Below are positions 36,384 to 47,935 of a DNA stretch of 64,000 bases, piece by piece. The stretch lies in NCBI GenBank assembly GCA_003024175.1, contig MDYQ01000104.1, positions 27,057-91,056 on the forward strand, given 5' to 3'. Positions within the stretch are counted from its first letter, which is position 1; the number at the start of each line of letters is the position of its first letter. Made by a program: the position numbers and the translations under genes. The stretch is from Planoprotostelium fungivorum. Its lineage: Eukaryota > Evosea > Variosea > Cavosteliida > Cavosteliaceae. The notes beneath the pieces were generated by a model. It was not told the origin of the DNA and did not search any database. It saw only the letters and a program-made list of their open reading frames with translations.

Positions 36384-38013
36384 ACACGCGTTCATGTTAG
36401 TGGGTGGACGTACAGCAGGTAACCTCACTGTATCGACGATGCTCCTCTATTCAGGCACGACGTGGAGAGAATCACCACTGCCAGGCAATGTGACTGCTGG
36501 CTTCTCGGTCTGCGCCAATGACACCCACGGTTTCATCTCGCAAGGTTCAGAACTATTTACACACGACGCTGCCGCATCCAGTTGGTCATCTCAGAGGACT
36601 CCTCGTTACCGAGTGGATGGGGCGTGCGCAGTCAATAGTGGACAGATCATAATTGCGGGAGGCCGAGATGAAGCAGAGGAAATGATCCTCACAGCAAACG
36701 TTTATGACGTATCAACTTCCACTTGGTCAGATTTTCCGACAACAGCCAAGTCAAGACCCTCGATTGGAGTATTATCTTCAGACGAAATCGCCATCATGGG
36801 GGGATCTCCACTCGGCTCTATCGATCAATTATTCCTGTTCAACAAATCGAAGGGCTGGACGAACGAGTCGAATCTCACCGGGACCTTCCCCAGTGGCCAC
36901 GTAATTACATGCAAGCACACAAGACACCCTTTTTGCCTTCAACGGGTCGCTGATCGTCAGCCTGGCCTCCGATTTGACTCCTCACCTCACCAACGCCACC
37001 TCAGACGGCACCAAGTACAGCGGACTCGCGGCGGTCTCTTTTGGGAGCCTCGAACTTCTCTTTCCGCTCGTTAACTCTCCCTCATCCATCAAAAAGACTC
37101 CCATCTTCCACCGTGACCATCAGATCGTCTCTTGAAGCACCACCAACTTCATCGGTTCATTTCGATCGAATCTCATCACCGCCACCTGGAATGGCGTCTC
37201 TATGGTAATCCATGTGGAGACTCCCTGCTTGCCAATCTCAGCCGAGATTGTCCTCCCCAACGCATTCTGCCTCAAGAATTTCCTTGCATTTCCGAGACCG
37301 TGGGCATTCATGTGGCTGTGGACCGTATTGGTCATCGCCACCGTAGTGGGCGTCCTTCTGTGTGTCTTATGCATGAGCACGTGTTATAGACCAACCCGAC
37401 CAGACTACGAGGAGGAGGGACTATTGAAGGAGTCCAGTTGCGGCAGAGTCTTCACATCCATTGGTACACACTGCTGCCATCTGGCGTGCAAGAGTATTAT
37501 CTCGATTCAACATCAGAGGGTCGTTGCCCGAATCTCAAAGGTAGTAATTCTTCTCATACTGGCTGGGAGCACATACGGCATCTTTTGGGCAAAGGGAGAC
37601 AGGACCTCGGCCACCATCGCCATCGCCAGTGCCATATTCATGATGACCCTACTATTCGTCCTCCTTTTGGTCCTTCCACTCTCCCAAGGTTTGAGTAACG
37701 TTCTGCAATCCACCTGCGTGCTGATCACGACCGCCGTGTGGCTGGGCGATATCACTGTAGAGATGAAGAGAGGATTTCTAGGCAACAGCCAGTGGGGGCC
37801 ATACGTCGCCCCATTTCTACTCCCTTCCTTGGTCTCATCATCATTGGTGAAGATCTGCTGTTTGAGAATAGGAACACGACATACATGGACACACCGACCC
37901 CCACAGATGTAGATTTCAGTTTAGCCTCCTACAAGGGACACACTCCTTCAGGGCAACAAATGAGCGAAACAGAGCCGAAGACCAGTGGTGAAACAGAAGG
38001 AGAAGAAGAATAA
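36384..38013 (+). CDS. Kelch-repeat protein with C-terminal multi-span membrane region
   Basis: The extracellular part has kelch-type blades: GHAFMLVGGRTAGN, DGACAVNSGQIIIAGGRDEA, SDEIAIMGGSPLGSIDQLF and DTLFAFNGSLIVSLAS. Many N-x-S/T sites suggest glycosylation. The membrane part has about five hydrophobic spans, including FMWLWTVLVIATVVGVLLCV, VVILLILAGSTYGIFW and FMMTLLFVLLLVLPLS. The tail, reached through a 35-nt intron (GTCTCA...TTTGAG), reads NRNTTYMDTPTPTDVDFSLA and ends TSGETEGEEE. The 5' end is unclear: the frame before 36384 must come from another exon, since the kelch phase reads GHAF upstream of the Met. One intron near 37120 could be placed in two ways. Confidence 0.65.
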
Positions 38014-38286
38014 ACAAGTTATGAGTTCAGAGTTGGGAAGATGTTGAGGCGGACGATGTCTCTGAACGTGATCACGTTCCTCTTCAGAAAGTCTTCCAAT
38101 GTTGGGAAGGATTACCTCTATCTCATGCACCGAAATCACTGAGGATTCAACTCTTCTTTGTCTGTGCTCAGACTTTACAGAAATTAAAACGCAAATTCGA
38201 CTAGTGGTAAGATGTAGATGGTTCCAGTTGAAAATAATCTTCGATTTGAGAGAAAAGCAAGATCGCTTCTTACTTGCTACATCATC

Positions 38287-40359
38287 ATGCCTAAGAGTGG
38301 TAAGGAGTCTATCTCCCTCTATATTTGCATCCTAATATGACCTCACCGATTGGAACACATTTCTGAGTTCTAATGTTGATCAGATAAGTCTGTTGCTGAG
38401 AAGCAACGCGAGGGAGAGTTCTCCATCAAGCCAGAAGATATCCCTTCCTCTTTGGATACCACCAAATGGCCTCTTCTTCTGAAGGTGAGACTAATGTGAA
38501 TCACATTGGGTTGAAAATGCTCAGAACTACGATAAACTGCAAGTGAGAACTGGACAGTACACTCCCTTACCCAACGGACACACTCCCCTCCGTAGACCTA
38601 TCGCTGACTACGTTCGATCTGGAGTTATCAACCTCGACAAGCCCTCTAACCCTTCATCTCACGAGGTAACTCCCATTCTATAGCCCCTACGTCTTTCATC
38701 TCACGTGCCTGACTCCATTTTCTCAGGTTGTTGCCTGGGTGAAGAGAATCTTGAAGGTAGAGAAGACCGGACATTCTGGAACCCTCGACCCCAAGGTCAC
38801 TGGTTCTCTCATTGTGTGCGTGGAGAGAGCCACTCGTTTGGTCAAGTCCCAGCAAGGTGCAGGAAAGGAGTACGTTGCTGTCGTTCGCCTCCACGAGGCC
38901 ATTGAGGATGAGAAGAAGTTGGCTTCGGTATGGGATCGGATGCCGTGGAAATGATGATTGATGTGAGAATGTAGGTTGTTCAGACTCTGACTGGAGCTCA
39001 ATTCCAGAGACCTCCCCTCATCGCTGCCGTCAAGAGAAGACTCCGTGTGAGAACCATCTACCAATCCAAGTTCTTAGAGCTCGATGACGACAAGCACCTC
39101 GGTGTCTTCTGGGTCTCTTGCGAGGCTGGAACATACATCCGTACTCTTTGTGTCCATCTCGGTCTCCTCCTCGGTACCGGTGGTCACATGCAGGTGAGCT
39201 GATCCTCTTCTTGTCTTCTTCTCTTCTTCCTCCATCTTCTCACCATGACATGACTGAAGATGAAATAGGAGCTGCGTAGAGTGAGATCCGGTATCCTGAC
39301 AGAGAAGGATCACATGGTGACCATGCACGACATCATGGACGCCCAGTGGCAATACGACAACAACAAGGACGAGTCTTACCTCCGATGGGCCATCAAGCCC
39401 CTCGAGTTTGTTCTCACCAACTACAAGAGAGTCGTCGTCAAGGACTCTGCCGTCAACGCCATCTGCTTCGGTGCTCAGCTCCTCATGCCCGGTCTCCTCC
39501 GTTACGAGGCTGGTATCGAGGTAATCATCCTTCTATTCCATTTCACTATATCTCAGAGAGACGATGATCATGATGATCATGATGATGATGAGAAGAGGAG
39601 AATGATTGGATGTAGGTGGGAGAGGAAGTAGTGATGATGACGACCAAGGGAGAGGCCATTGCCCTGGGTATCGCACAGATGTCCACCGTGGAGCTGGGAT
39701 TCTGCAGCCACGGTGTCGTCGCTCGCATCAAGAGAGTCATCATGGAGAGAGACACTTACCCCAGGAGGTATCACGTGACCTCCACACTGGAGACTGACTC
39801 GTTGTAGATGGGGTCTGGGTCCCAGAGCTGTCGCCAAGAAGGCCCTCATCAAGGACGGAAAGTTGGACAAGTACGGAAAGGTCAACGAGAAGACCCCCGA
39901 AGACTGGAAGAAGGGCTACGAAGACTTCTCCCTGTGAGTCCATTCATACAATCCACTATCCTCTATGTAGATCGAAGCACTCGACTGATTGTAAAAGGGG
40001 CAACAAGGGAACAGAGTCTGCGAACAAGACCGAAGCCAAGGAGGAGAATGCTGAGACGGCCCCCGCTGACCAGGAGCTCCCCAAGGACGTGAAGAAGAAG
40101 GTGAGAGAGAGTGGAATGAAGGAGACTGAAGGGATGACAGCTGAAGGCAAAGAAGGAGGAGAGCGAGTCGGAGGAAGAGAAGCCAAAGAAGACACCAAAG
40201 AAGGCCAAGAAGGAGGAGAGTGACTCAGAGGAGGAGAAGCCAAAGAAGAAGACACCAGCGAAGAAGGCAAAGAAGGAGAGCTCGTCCGACGACTCTTCTT
40301 CAGAGGAGGAGAAGAAGAAGAAAAAGAAGAAGCAGGTCTCCTCTTCAGACAGCGATTGA
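38287..40359 (+). CDS. CBF5: Dyskerin/Cbf5, H/ACA snoRNP pseudouridine synthase
   Basis: Catalytic subunit of H/ACA small nucleolar ribonucleoproteins, which turn selected rRNA and snRNA uridines into pseudouridine. After [15 protein letters not shown] comes the DKCLD/TruB region: [19 protein letters not shown] and [17 protein letters not shown], which holds the catalytic Asp. [10 protein letters not shown] and [13 protein letters not shown] follow. The PUA domain is near [20 protein letters not shown]. The tail is a Lys/Glu/Ser-rich nucleolar-type KKE repeat ending VSSSDSD. About seven exons, the first only 13 nt. One intron ends with CGTTGTAG as its acceptor. Convergent with the ankyrin-WW gene, 82 bp between stops. 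Confidence 0.95.
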
Positions 40360-40441
40360 TAAACTTCACACTTGACTCTTTATTCACTTTACACCTGCTC
40401 GTCTTCTCTCATGTATCTCTCGATGATCGTGTGATGTGTCC

Positions 40442-42195
40442 TCATCGTGGGTCAGAGATGGAGGAAGATCTCGGTCTCTCGGGTGAGACGAGAGTGGGGT
40501 GCTCCCACACGGTCTTCTTCTCAGCTCGATTCAGCCAGTAAGTCCTCCCTGTCTCTCGTCATTCTTCCACTTCTCATCATCGTACATGGATTCTGTTCGT
40601 TCTGTGATGAAGAGGATGACTCACCTCGAATGTCGGTTCTCTCCTCCCAGCCTGGGGGAAGCGTTTCGTCTCTCTTCTTTGGTTGAGGATACACTTTTCT
40701 TTTGTTAGATGTCTACTGAATAAATTGAATTACCTGACATAGCCCTCTGGCCTAATTTGGTCGGTAGGATGGTCATCGAAGAGCTCTTCGCCTTCCTCTC
40801 CGTCAGCCTCTCTTTGTTGGCAGTAGCCCTCTCCTTCAACAACTGCTCTTCGATGTCTAATTGTTTCTCTTCCGCAGTCAACAGTTGCTCCTCTAAATCG
40901 TTGATCTGTCTACGTCTCATTCCAATGTAGAATTCATTCCTTTCACCTCGTCTAATATCGATTTCTGCTCTGCTAATTTTCCTGCCGCCTTGGCTTCCTT
41001 GTGGTTGATCGACAACTCCTTCATCGTCTTCTCGATGGAAGCCTTCTTCTCTTCCAGATCTTTCGCCTCTGTTGTTCGATGAGAAGGATCCTTCTCGTGT
41101 ACATCACCTTGTACCAAATTTCTCGGCTTGGGTTGGATCATGTCTAATTTGTTATCTTGCTTGTACCTGAACTACATTAATCTCAAATAAAATCCAAGTG
41201 AATCACTTGTATAGCCAATAGAGTGTGTCTCTGTGGCCGCTGGAGAGAGCGATCTCGTCCGCTATTCTTCCCTGCTTGTCCTTGATGTAGAGATCTGCTC
41301 CCTTGAAGACCAATGCACTGACGATGGATGTGAACCCGTTTCTGGCCGCCAAGTGTAGCGGTGTATCTCCACTGCTTGTCTTCAGTCATCATCGTCTCTT
41401 CACTATTCACTCTTTGTCTGTCAGGTTTACGTATCTCGTTCCTATGTTCAAGAGTGTTTCGACTCCGTATTGATATCCTCTGTGGAAGGTCATCATCTGA
41501 TTCCATGTCGCATCATCACCTTCTAACACATTCGTGGAGGAGAGGTACGCCAGACGTGATCTTGATGATGTCACTTGAGATCGAGTCGATTTCTCACCTC
41601 TTGCTCTCCCTGTGAACCGATGGTGGTGGCGATCCTCTTGAAGAGCTCATCATCCGATTTGTCGATCACATACCAAAGAGGTGTCCTGCATCACGTCAAT
41701 CGCTGCTCGTGAGATGACAATCGGTGTTACCTCTTTGTTGAATCTTCTGCATCGACTCGTGCACCTGCTTTGAGAAGGTACAGGATCAAGTCTAATTGCC
41801 CATTTTTGATCGCGATGTGCAATCCCGTTTCCCCCGCTTCATTGATTGAACTGTCAACGCGATGAGTCTAATCGCCATCATCGCTCTCGTCCTCACTTGA
41901 CATCGGGTCTCCTCGTCAAGATGAACTGCACACACTCTAAAGATTTTGAATAGCAAGAGAGATGTATCCCATTATCTCCAGACTTTTCATCTTTCGATTT
42001 TAGCAGGACACCCTGATTGTGTCAATACGAGTTTCTCTGCAGGATGTTTTATCCACACCTCTTCATTTTTGTCCGCACATTTGCTCAATAGATTCTTTAA
42101 ACTTTCAGCGTCTCCTGAGAGACAAGTAGAGAGGAACTTCGTCCCGTTCTTATGTGTGCTGCATCTGCGCCCGAGTCAGCATGTCTGCTAGACAT
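40442..42195 (-). CDS. Ankyrin-repeat, coiled-coil and WW-domain protein
   Basis: Multi-exon gene. The N-terminal half holds ankyrin repeats: GDAESLKNLLSKCADKNEE, GDNGIHLSCYSKSLECVQFI, AGETGLHIAIKNGQLDLILY and GDTPLHLAARNGFTSIVSAL. A charged coiled coil follows (MKELSINHKEAKAAGKLAEQ; LEEQLLTAEEKQLDIEEQLL). The C-terminus is a WW domain: LPPGWEERTDIRGRTYWLNR then KTVWEHP, with both Trp and the Pro in place. It appears only after removing a 40-nt and a 76-nt intron. It ends SSSISDPR. WW domains bind Pro-rich partners, so it is probably a scaffold. The first exon is uncertain; the ATG at 42195 is a tentative start. Confidence 0.68.
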
Positions 42196-43040
42196 TTTTG
42201 ATTCACTTGATGTCTGCACTCTTTCGAGGCCTATTCGAGGTCGTTCTGGCCTTTAAGAGGTTGGGATCAGAGATGCTCTTCGATCGCAACCGCAGTGTCA
42301 AAAATCCTTTCGGTTTCTGTGTGAGATGAGCCGCAGTCTAGACATCCAAACACGAGAGGTGTTCGTGTGAGTGCTTACCTCCATCGGGTGCGCGGCGGTT
42401 ATTATGCGTGTGCTAGGGCTTTAACGTTGACAGGACCTGTCAAAATGAGGAACCTCGATGTTTCGAGAATTAACGGCTATCTTACCGATAAGGAGGTCAT
42501 ACCACGCTCTCTAATCTCACACCCACGATCTGTGAACCCATGATCAATCTCTTCACCACACGAGCACCTCTCATCATGATGAAGAACAAATTTCAACTAG
42601 GGAGAAAGAATGACATCTGGGCCGCAGAGAGAGATGACACAGAAGATATTTCGATGAGAGAAGCGTATAGAATGAAACAACTTGCACTTTGTATTTATTG
42701 GCATCAGCCCTGGTCACCTATCGAGCACACTAATCCATGTGTGAAGAGAAGAATCCTCGATCCACTCATGGAAGGGTGTGTCGATTGATCATCAGGGCGC
42801 CACAAAAAGTTTTCCGTTTTCAAGGTACACAGCGAGAAGAGATGGAATAATGAGGAGATACATGAAATATACAAGAATACACATACAATCGATACAAAAG
42901 AATTGAAAGATAAAAAGTGTCGAATGAGATGAGATGATACCCGTCTAGAGCTAGGATACAATCCTGCTACCTCTCCATTGTAGATGGTGGTGTGAGGTGA
43001 TTTGTACAAGAGATCTTTGATCGTATGATACACCGTATGA
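42196..43040. other. Long spacer with one weak ORF
   Basis: 845 bp without a supported gene. A plus-strand ORF from ATG 42540 to 42788 encodes 82 residues (starting MINLFTTRAPLIMMKNKFQL) with no family signal and might be real. The right part is AT-rich and probably holds the 3' UTR of CDC20. Confidence 0.35.
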
Positions 43041-44754
43041 TCATCGAATGCAAGACATGCTCTTGTTGAAGCTTGGAGAGAATACCTCCGTCCCTGACAC
43101 ATCGTCAGATGAGAGAATGTATAGAGCAGGGATGATGATGAAGAGATGATGAAGAGATGATGAAGAGATGATGAAGAGATGATATGATGAAGAGATGATG
43201 AAGAGATGATGTAGAGATGATGTAGAGATGATGTAGAGATGATGTAGAGATGATGTAGAGATGATGTAGAGATGATGTAGAGATGACTCACCCCTCTTCC
43301 TCGGGGTCGATTCCTTCGTGTCAAAGATCTTCCAGAAACGTAACGTCTCGTCGGCAGCTGCCGTGGCGATCGTCTTGTGGTCAGGTCCCTGTGCCATGTG
43401 CAGCACCCTCGAAGTGTGACCCTTCAGCTCTGCCATCTTGGTCATTGTGGGATACTTCCACACGATCAGCTGGTTCTGACTGTAGCCGTGAGAGGTGACC
43501 AGCTCCTTCATGGTGTGGCTCCACGAGATCGAGCACACTTGTGACTTGGTGTCGATGCTGTTGATGCAAGTGCCGGTCTGTGTGTTCCAGAATCGGAGGG
43601 TCCTGTCTTGAGTTCCACCACCGGAGGCTAAGAGGTTTCGCTGCCAAGGGCACCAGGCGAGGGCCTTGACGGCGGCGTGGTGATGATCGAAACTGAAGAC
43701 GGGTGATGTGGTCGTTCCTGGGCTCCAGATGTGTAAGAGGTTGTCGTTCGATCCTGAGGCGAGTTGTGTTCCGTCGGTGGACCACTTGAGGCCGCAGACC
43801 TTCGACATGGATCAGAATGAGATGATGATGGGGGCTGTGTCACCTCCTGGGTGTGTCCAGATAAGACGGAGACGGCATGGTTGGTGATGCGAACATCGTG
43901 ATTGACGATGGTGGAGTCTCTTGAGCCGGAAGACAAGACGAAATTGTTCCAATCGAGGGATGAGATGCGTTGTGTGTGTCCATTCATGGTTCGAAGTCTC
44001 TGACAGCTTTGTACGTCCCAGATTTCTGTGGAGGAGTTGTGGAGACCCACTGCGATGTAAGAGCCTTCCTTTGAGAAGGCGAGCGAGGTCACTGGGTTGG
44101 CCTCCTCTTCGGTGTGAAACAGTTCGGAGGAAGCACCGGTCGTGGCGTTCCAAAGGTAAACTGCATTACCCAGGCCTATGGCGACGACATTCTCATGTGA
44201 CCAATCCAAGAGGTTGAGGTAGTAGTCGTCGACCATGTCAGGGGCATCGAGAACCTACGCGGGATGAGTGGTGTCGACCATGTGATTCATATCCAGTCCA
44301 CCTTCTCAGGATTGGCAGAGATGTGTCGGTTGGGGCGTACGGGTGAAGAAGCAGTTGCTAAGAGGTCGCTGGAAGAACCAGATCTGAGGAATCCACCTCC
44401 TCTGAGTGGAGAGTTCTCGTTGGCCACGATGAGGCTCTCGTCACTGAAGTTGTAGACTCTTGAAGTCTTCTGAGGGGAGTTCATGAATAATGTCTCTGCA
44501 ATGGTGGTCTTGTAGCTCTCTAATGTGGAAGATGTATCATTTGCATTGGGGACGGTGTTCTCCTTGAGTAGAAAGTTGGTGACATCGATGTCTATGTCAT
44601 TTCTGTTGGGGATGAATCGATCTGCAGAGTTCTTTCTGGTGACACGAGGAGATGATAGAGGAGATGTGGAAGAATGACCAGAGCCCGAGCTGGAGCGTCT
44701 GTGTCTGGAGGAAGAGGGGGAGGTGCCGAGCGATGATCTACGGGAGACAGACAT
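43041..44754 (-). CDS. CDC20: CDC20, activator of the anaphase-promoting complex
   Basis: WD40 protein that recruits substrates to APC/C at the metaphase-anaphase step. The Ser-rich N-terminus ([10 protein letters not shown]) leads to the C-box DRFIPNRND, followed by FLLKENTV as in Cdc20 rather than Cdh1. Seven WD blades run from [20 protein letters not shown] to [20 protein letters not shown] and [11 protein letters not shown]. The last exon ends [10 protein letters not shown], an IR tail that docks on APC/C. The final intron (43291-43094, 198 nt) is stop-free and a multiple of three. Four to five exons. Divergent from TAF6 across 294 bp with an E2F-like site. Confidence 0.93.
43133..43285. 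repeat. 12-bp minisatellite GATGATGAAGAG / GATGATGTAGAG
   Basis: About 12 head-to-tail units, mostly 12 bp, in two variants (AAGAG on the left, TAGAG on the right) inside the last CDC20 intron. Read on the CDC20 strand it stays open and would encode Ser/His/Leu/Tyr/Ile repeats if retained. Confidence 0.9.
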
Positions 44755-45048
44755 CACGAGAGTGAAGTTGTTTGTGTTAGACGTGACCTCTCGGATGAGG
44801 TCGGATTGAAAAGTGGCAATATGCGCTTTTAAAATTTGTAACCGTTTTCTTCCCGCCCAATCTGACAGCCGTTGCAGGCACAGCTAACACTAGGTCATCA
44901 TCCTACGATAGAAGAGGATATCATTCGTATGTGTTCATCACGGCGTTGGGTGTCACTCTATGAGCTGAGGTCTGACGACTTTCGCATGTCTGCATTCTGC
45001 GACCGCGAAGACCAACGATCTCATGTTCAACATCGGTGATTCGCAACG
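44755..45048. promoter_or_regulatory. Divergent promoter region of CDC20 and TAF6 with E2F-like site
   Basis: The 294-bp spacer contains CTTCCCGCC at 44849-44857, one base away from the E2F core TTTCCCGCC, next to AACCGTT (Myb-like) and CCAAT in CGCCCAATCTG. CDC20 is cell-cycle regulated in other eukaryotes. Function here is inferred only from motif matches. Confidence 0.35.
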
Positions 45049-46701
45049 ATGAACGGCTCAGGGTTTGGGACCAACGGAGAGGGAGGATCTATTACGATTC
45101 CTAATGGTTCTATCGGTCACCTAGGACAGAACAACGAACCCTTACTTGGATTGACTCCAGCCACCATACGTTCGATCGCCTCTGCAAATGGTCATCCAAA
45201 TCTTTCGAACGAAGTGGCCAAGGCTCTCTGCCCCGAAGTAGAATACCGTATGAGAGAAATCATACAGGAGGCCTCCAAATTTATGAGACACAGCAAGAGG
45301 AGCAAACTGAGTGTAGAGGATGTGAATCACTCCTTGAGGTTAAAATCTGTAGAAGCGCTCTACGGTTTTTCTGCTTCCAAGGAACCTTTACATCTCACTC
45401 GCATGGTCCAATCCAATTCAAACAATGTCGTCTATTCCATAGAAGATAAGGAACTCGACTTCGACGAGGTGATTCTTTAGCGTCCTCACTCCATCTGATG
45501 ATCCACAGATCATCAATGCACCCCCACCGAAATGTCCACAAGATCACAGTCTGGGAATCCATTGGCTGGCTGTGGATGGTGTTCAGCCACACATCCCACA
45601 GAATCCCACACCTGCAAAGAGAGGTGAGACACATCCAGCTACGACGGCTGACACCATGACAGACGCCAACAAGAAGAACCAGAATGCCACCAAGGTGGTT
45701 CCTCTGGTGAAGCACACGTTGAGTAAGGAGCTTCAACTGTACTTTGAGAAGGTGAAGACCACCCTCCTCGATGGCAATGCAAAGTCGATCGACGGAGTAT
45801 TGGATCTCATCTCCAAAGACTCTGGCATCCATCACCTCGTACCTTATCTCACCAAGTTTGTCTTCGATCAGGTGCATCTTCATCTCTTTCATCTCCCTCT
45901 CAGAGTGAACATGAAGGACGATGAGTCTGAGACGATGGTAGGTGCACGCTCACTTGAGAGATCTGGACACTCTGATGGTTCTCATGCGGTTGTCTCGATC
46001 ACTGGTCATCAACGAAGAGTTGAACGTCGAGCCCTACGTGAGACCCTCCACATCATCTGACATCATCTCATGATTCCAGGTCCACCAACTGATGCCAGCC
46101 ATCTGCACCTGCATGGTGGGGAAGAGACTGTGTGCAGAACCCACAGAGAACCACTGGGCACTCAGAGACTATTCTGCCTCACTCGTTCTCCTCGTCTGCG
46201 AGAGGTGATAGATCTACATTTCTCCAAAGTGACGAGAGAGCAGATTCGGTCGTGGCTATCCCGCCTTCCAACCGAGGGTGACGAAGACTCTCGTGCAGGC
46301 CTTCTGTGATCCATCGAAACCACTGACCACCCACTACGGTGCCATCAAGGGACTGTCTGTCTTCGGTCCACAGGTGAGAAGACAGGAGAGGAAGAGCTGA
46401 CGTTGGGAGGTGGTGGAGACTTCTCTCATTCCTCACTTGAAGGATTACGTGCCGAAGCTGCAGCCAAAGTTGGAGTCGAAGAACTTGAACGAGTTGAACG
46501 AGGCGAAGAGAGTGAAGACGGCCCTGCTGGTGAGGAGGAAGGGAGAGAGAAGAATGACGAGAACAGGAATGCGTGGGGAAGTATATCTATCAGATGAGCA
46601 AGAATGGAGGTGGAAGTGGAGGGGATTACGAAGAGCTGCGTCTCTTGTTTGGTGACAGTCTCCTGCCCTACTGCAACCTCACCGACACCAATCTCGAATA
46701 A
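45049..46701 (+). CDS. TAF6: TAF6, TFIID/SAGA histone-fold subunit
   Basis: Transcription-initiation factor subunit. After a Gly/Asn-rich start (MNGSGFGTNGEGG), the histone fold reads NEVAKALCPEVEYRMREIIQ, FMRHSKRSKLSVEDVNHSLR and VEALYGF, the typical TAF6 pattern. The linker INAPPPKCPQDHSLGIHWLA is the conserved segment after the fold. The HEAT-like C-terminal domain follows: FEKVKTTLLD, HHLVPYLTKFVFDQVN, then HQLMPAICTCMVGKRL, SASLVLLVCERYGD and the TTHYGAIKGLSVFGPQ segment. It ends GDSLLPYCNLTDTNLE after the last intron. About eight exons. Convergent with ECH1, with only 26 bp between stops. Confidence 0.93.
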
Positions 46702-46727
46702 TGAAAATTTACAACGAGCGTCTTCTT

Positions 46728-47711
46728 TTATAGTTTCGAGTACACGGGAGGCTTCTTGGTGAGGGTGGCTGTGAAACTCTTGGCCACGTCTTCCGTTAAG
46801 ACGGCGAAGCCGTTCCAGGTTGCCACGTAATCTAGAGCATCGGGGACACTGTGGTCTCTGCTGTAGATGAGGTTCTTCTTGATGCCCAGAATGGCCACGG
46901 GGCTCTTCTTTGCAATCTGTTGAGCCAAGTCTAAGGCCCAGGCCACGGTGGCGTTCTTGTCGGGTTGGACGCAGGAGAGGAGGCCCACTGACATTGCCTC
47001 GGTTGAGGAGACGTTTCTCCCCGTGTAGCTCCATTCTCTGATCTGTTCTTCGTTTCAGACGTGAGATCATGAAACGATGGTGATGATGTCACCTTGGATG
47101 AGTTTCCGACGATCTTGGTCATTCTCTGGAGGGTGCCGAGATCGGCGACGATGCCAATGTCCACTTCTTTGATGGTGAAGAAGGTCTTCTCGCTGGCTAC
47201 ACGGACGTCTGCCGCACAGATCAAATCGACACCTCCTCCCACGCAAGCTCCGTGCACCGCCGCAATGATGGGTTGGGGGATTTGTTCAAAGATATCGAAG
47301 GGTTTCTGTAGTTTCAATGCCATGTTACGAATCTGATCGACGATCAGAATGAAGCGAAGGAGATCTTCAACTCACAGTATTTCCCTTTCGTGCAGGATCT
47401 ACTCCTTCCGATTGGAAATCAATCGCGAACTCGTTCAGGTCTAATCCTGCGGTAAATATCTGCAATCATCAGAATTTGATCGATGAAACTGTTGTGCACA
47501 CCTCCTCAGCTGAGCTAAATACGACCGCTCTTACGATGTCGGTGCGCTCACCAATGTATGCGAATAAGGTTGTGAGCTCAGACCAGAAAGCTCTTGTCAT
47601 TGTGTTCTTCTTGTTCGATGCAAACTGGACGTGAAGTACATGAGGGAAGGGGAGAGAATATTTCAATGTTGTGCATGATGGGAAATCTTTGAGGGAATCT
47701 GCAGCAGCCAT
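46728..47711 (-). CDS. ECH1: Delta3,5-delta2,4-dienoyl-CoA isomerase, peroxisomal (ECH1)
   Basis: Enoyl-CoA hydratase/isomerase-fold enzyme for oxidation of unsaturated fatty acids with odd-numbered double bonds. Very close to mammalian ECH1: GACVGGGVDLICAADVRVAS, FFTIKEVDIGIVADLGTLQR, NLIYSRDHSVPDALDYVATW. The acidic catalytic residues (Asp in GGGVD, Glu and Asp in KEVDIGIVAD) are kept. The protein ends KPPVYSKL, a canonical PTS1, so peroxisomal import is expected. The N-terminus MAAADSLKDFPSCTTLKYSL shows no clear mitochondrial presequence, unlike the mammalian dual-targeted form. About five exons with 40-50 nt introns. Confidence 0.95.
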
Positions 47712-47935
47712 CTTGTATCAGTCTGTATGTTGTCGGTGTTGATGACGATCGGATAATCAGTTGATCCGGCTTAAACCAAAATTCTACAACCCAGTCCCCC
47801 TTTTATTCAACAAACATCATTGCTTCAACACAGGCCAAACAAATCCCTGCACGCTGATTTTTGACCAACATGAGCCGACGAAAAGATCATGACATCGATG
47901 AAACCAGTATTGTATTCTGTACAACGAAATTGTCT

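Noticed and set aside
42704-43324. ORF of Ser/His/Leu/Tyr/Ile repeats read as a protein
   Set aside because: It is a reading through the CDC20 intron minisatellite. Kept only as a retained-intron possibility, not as a gene.
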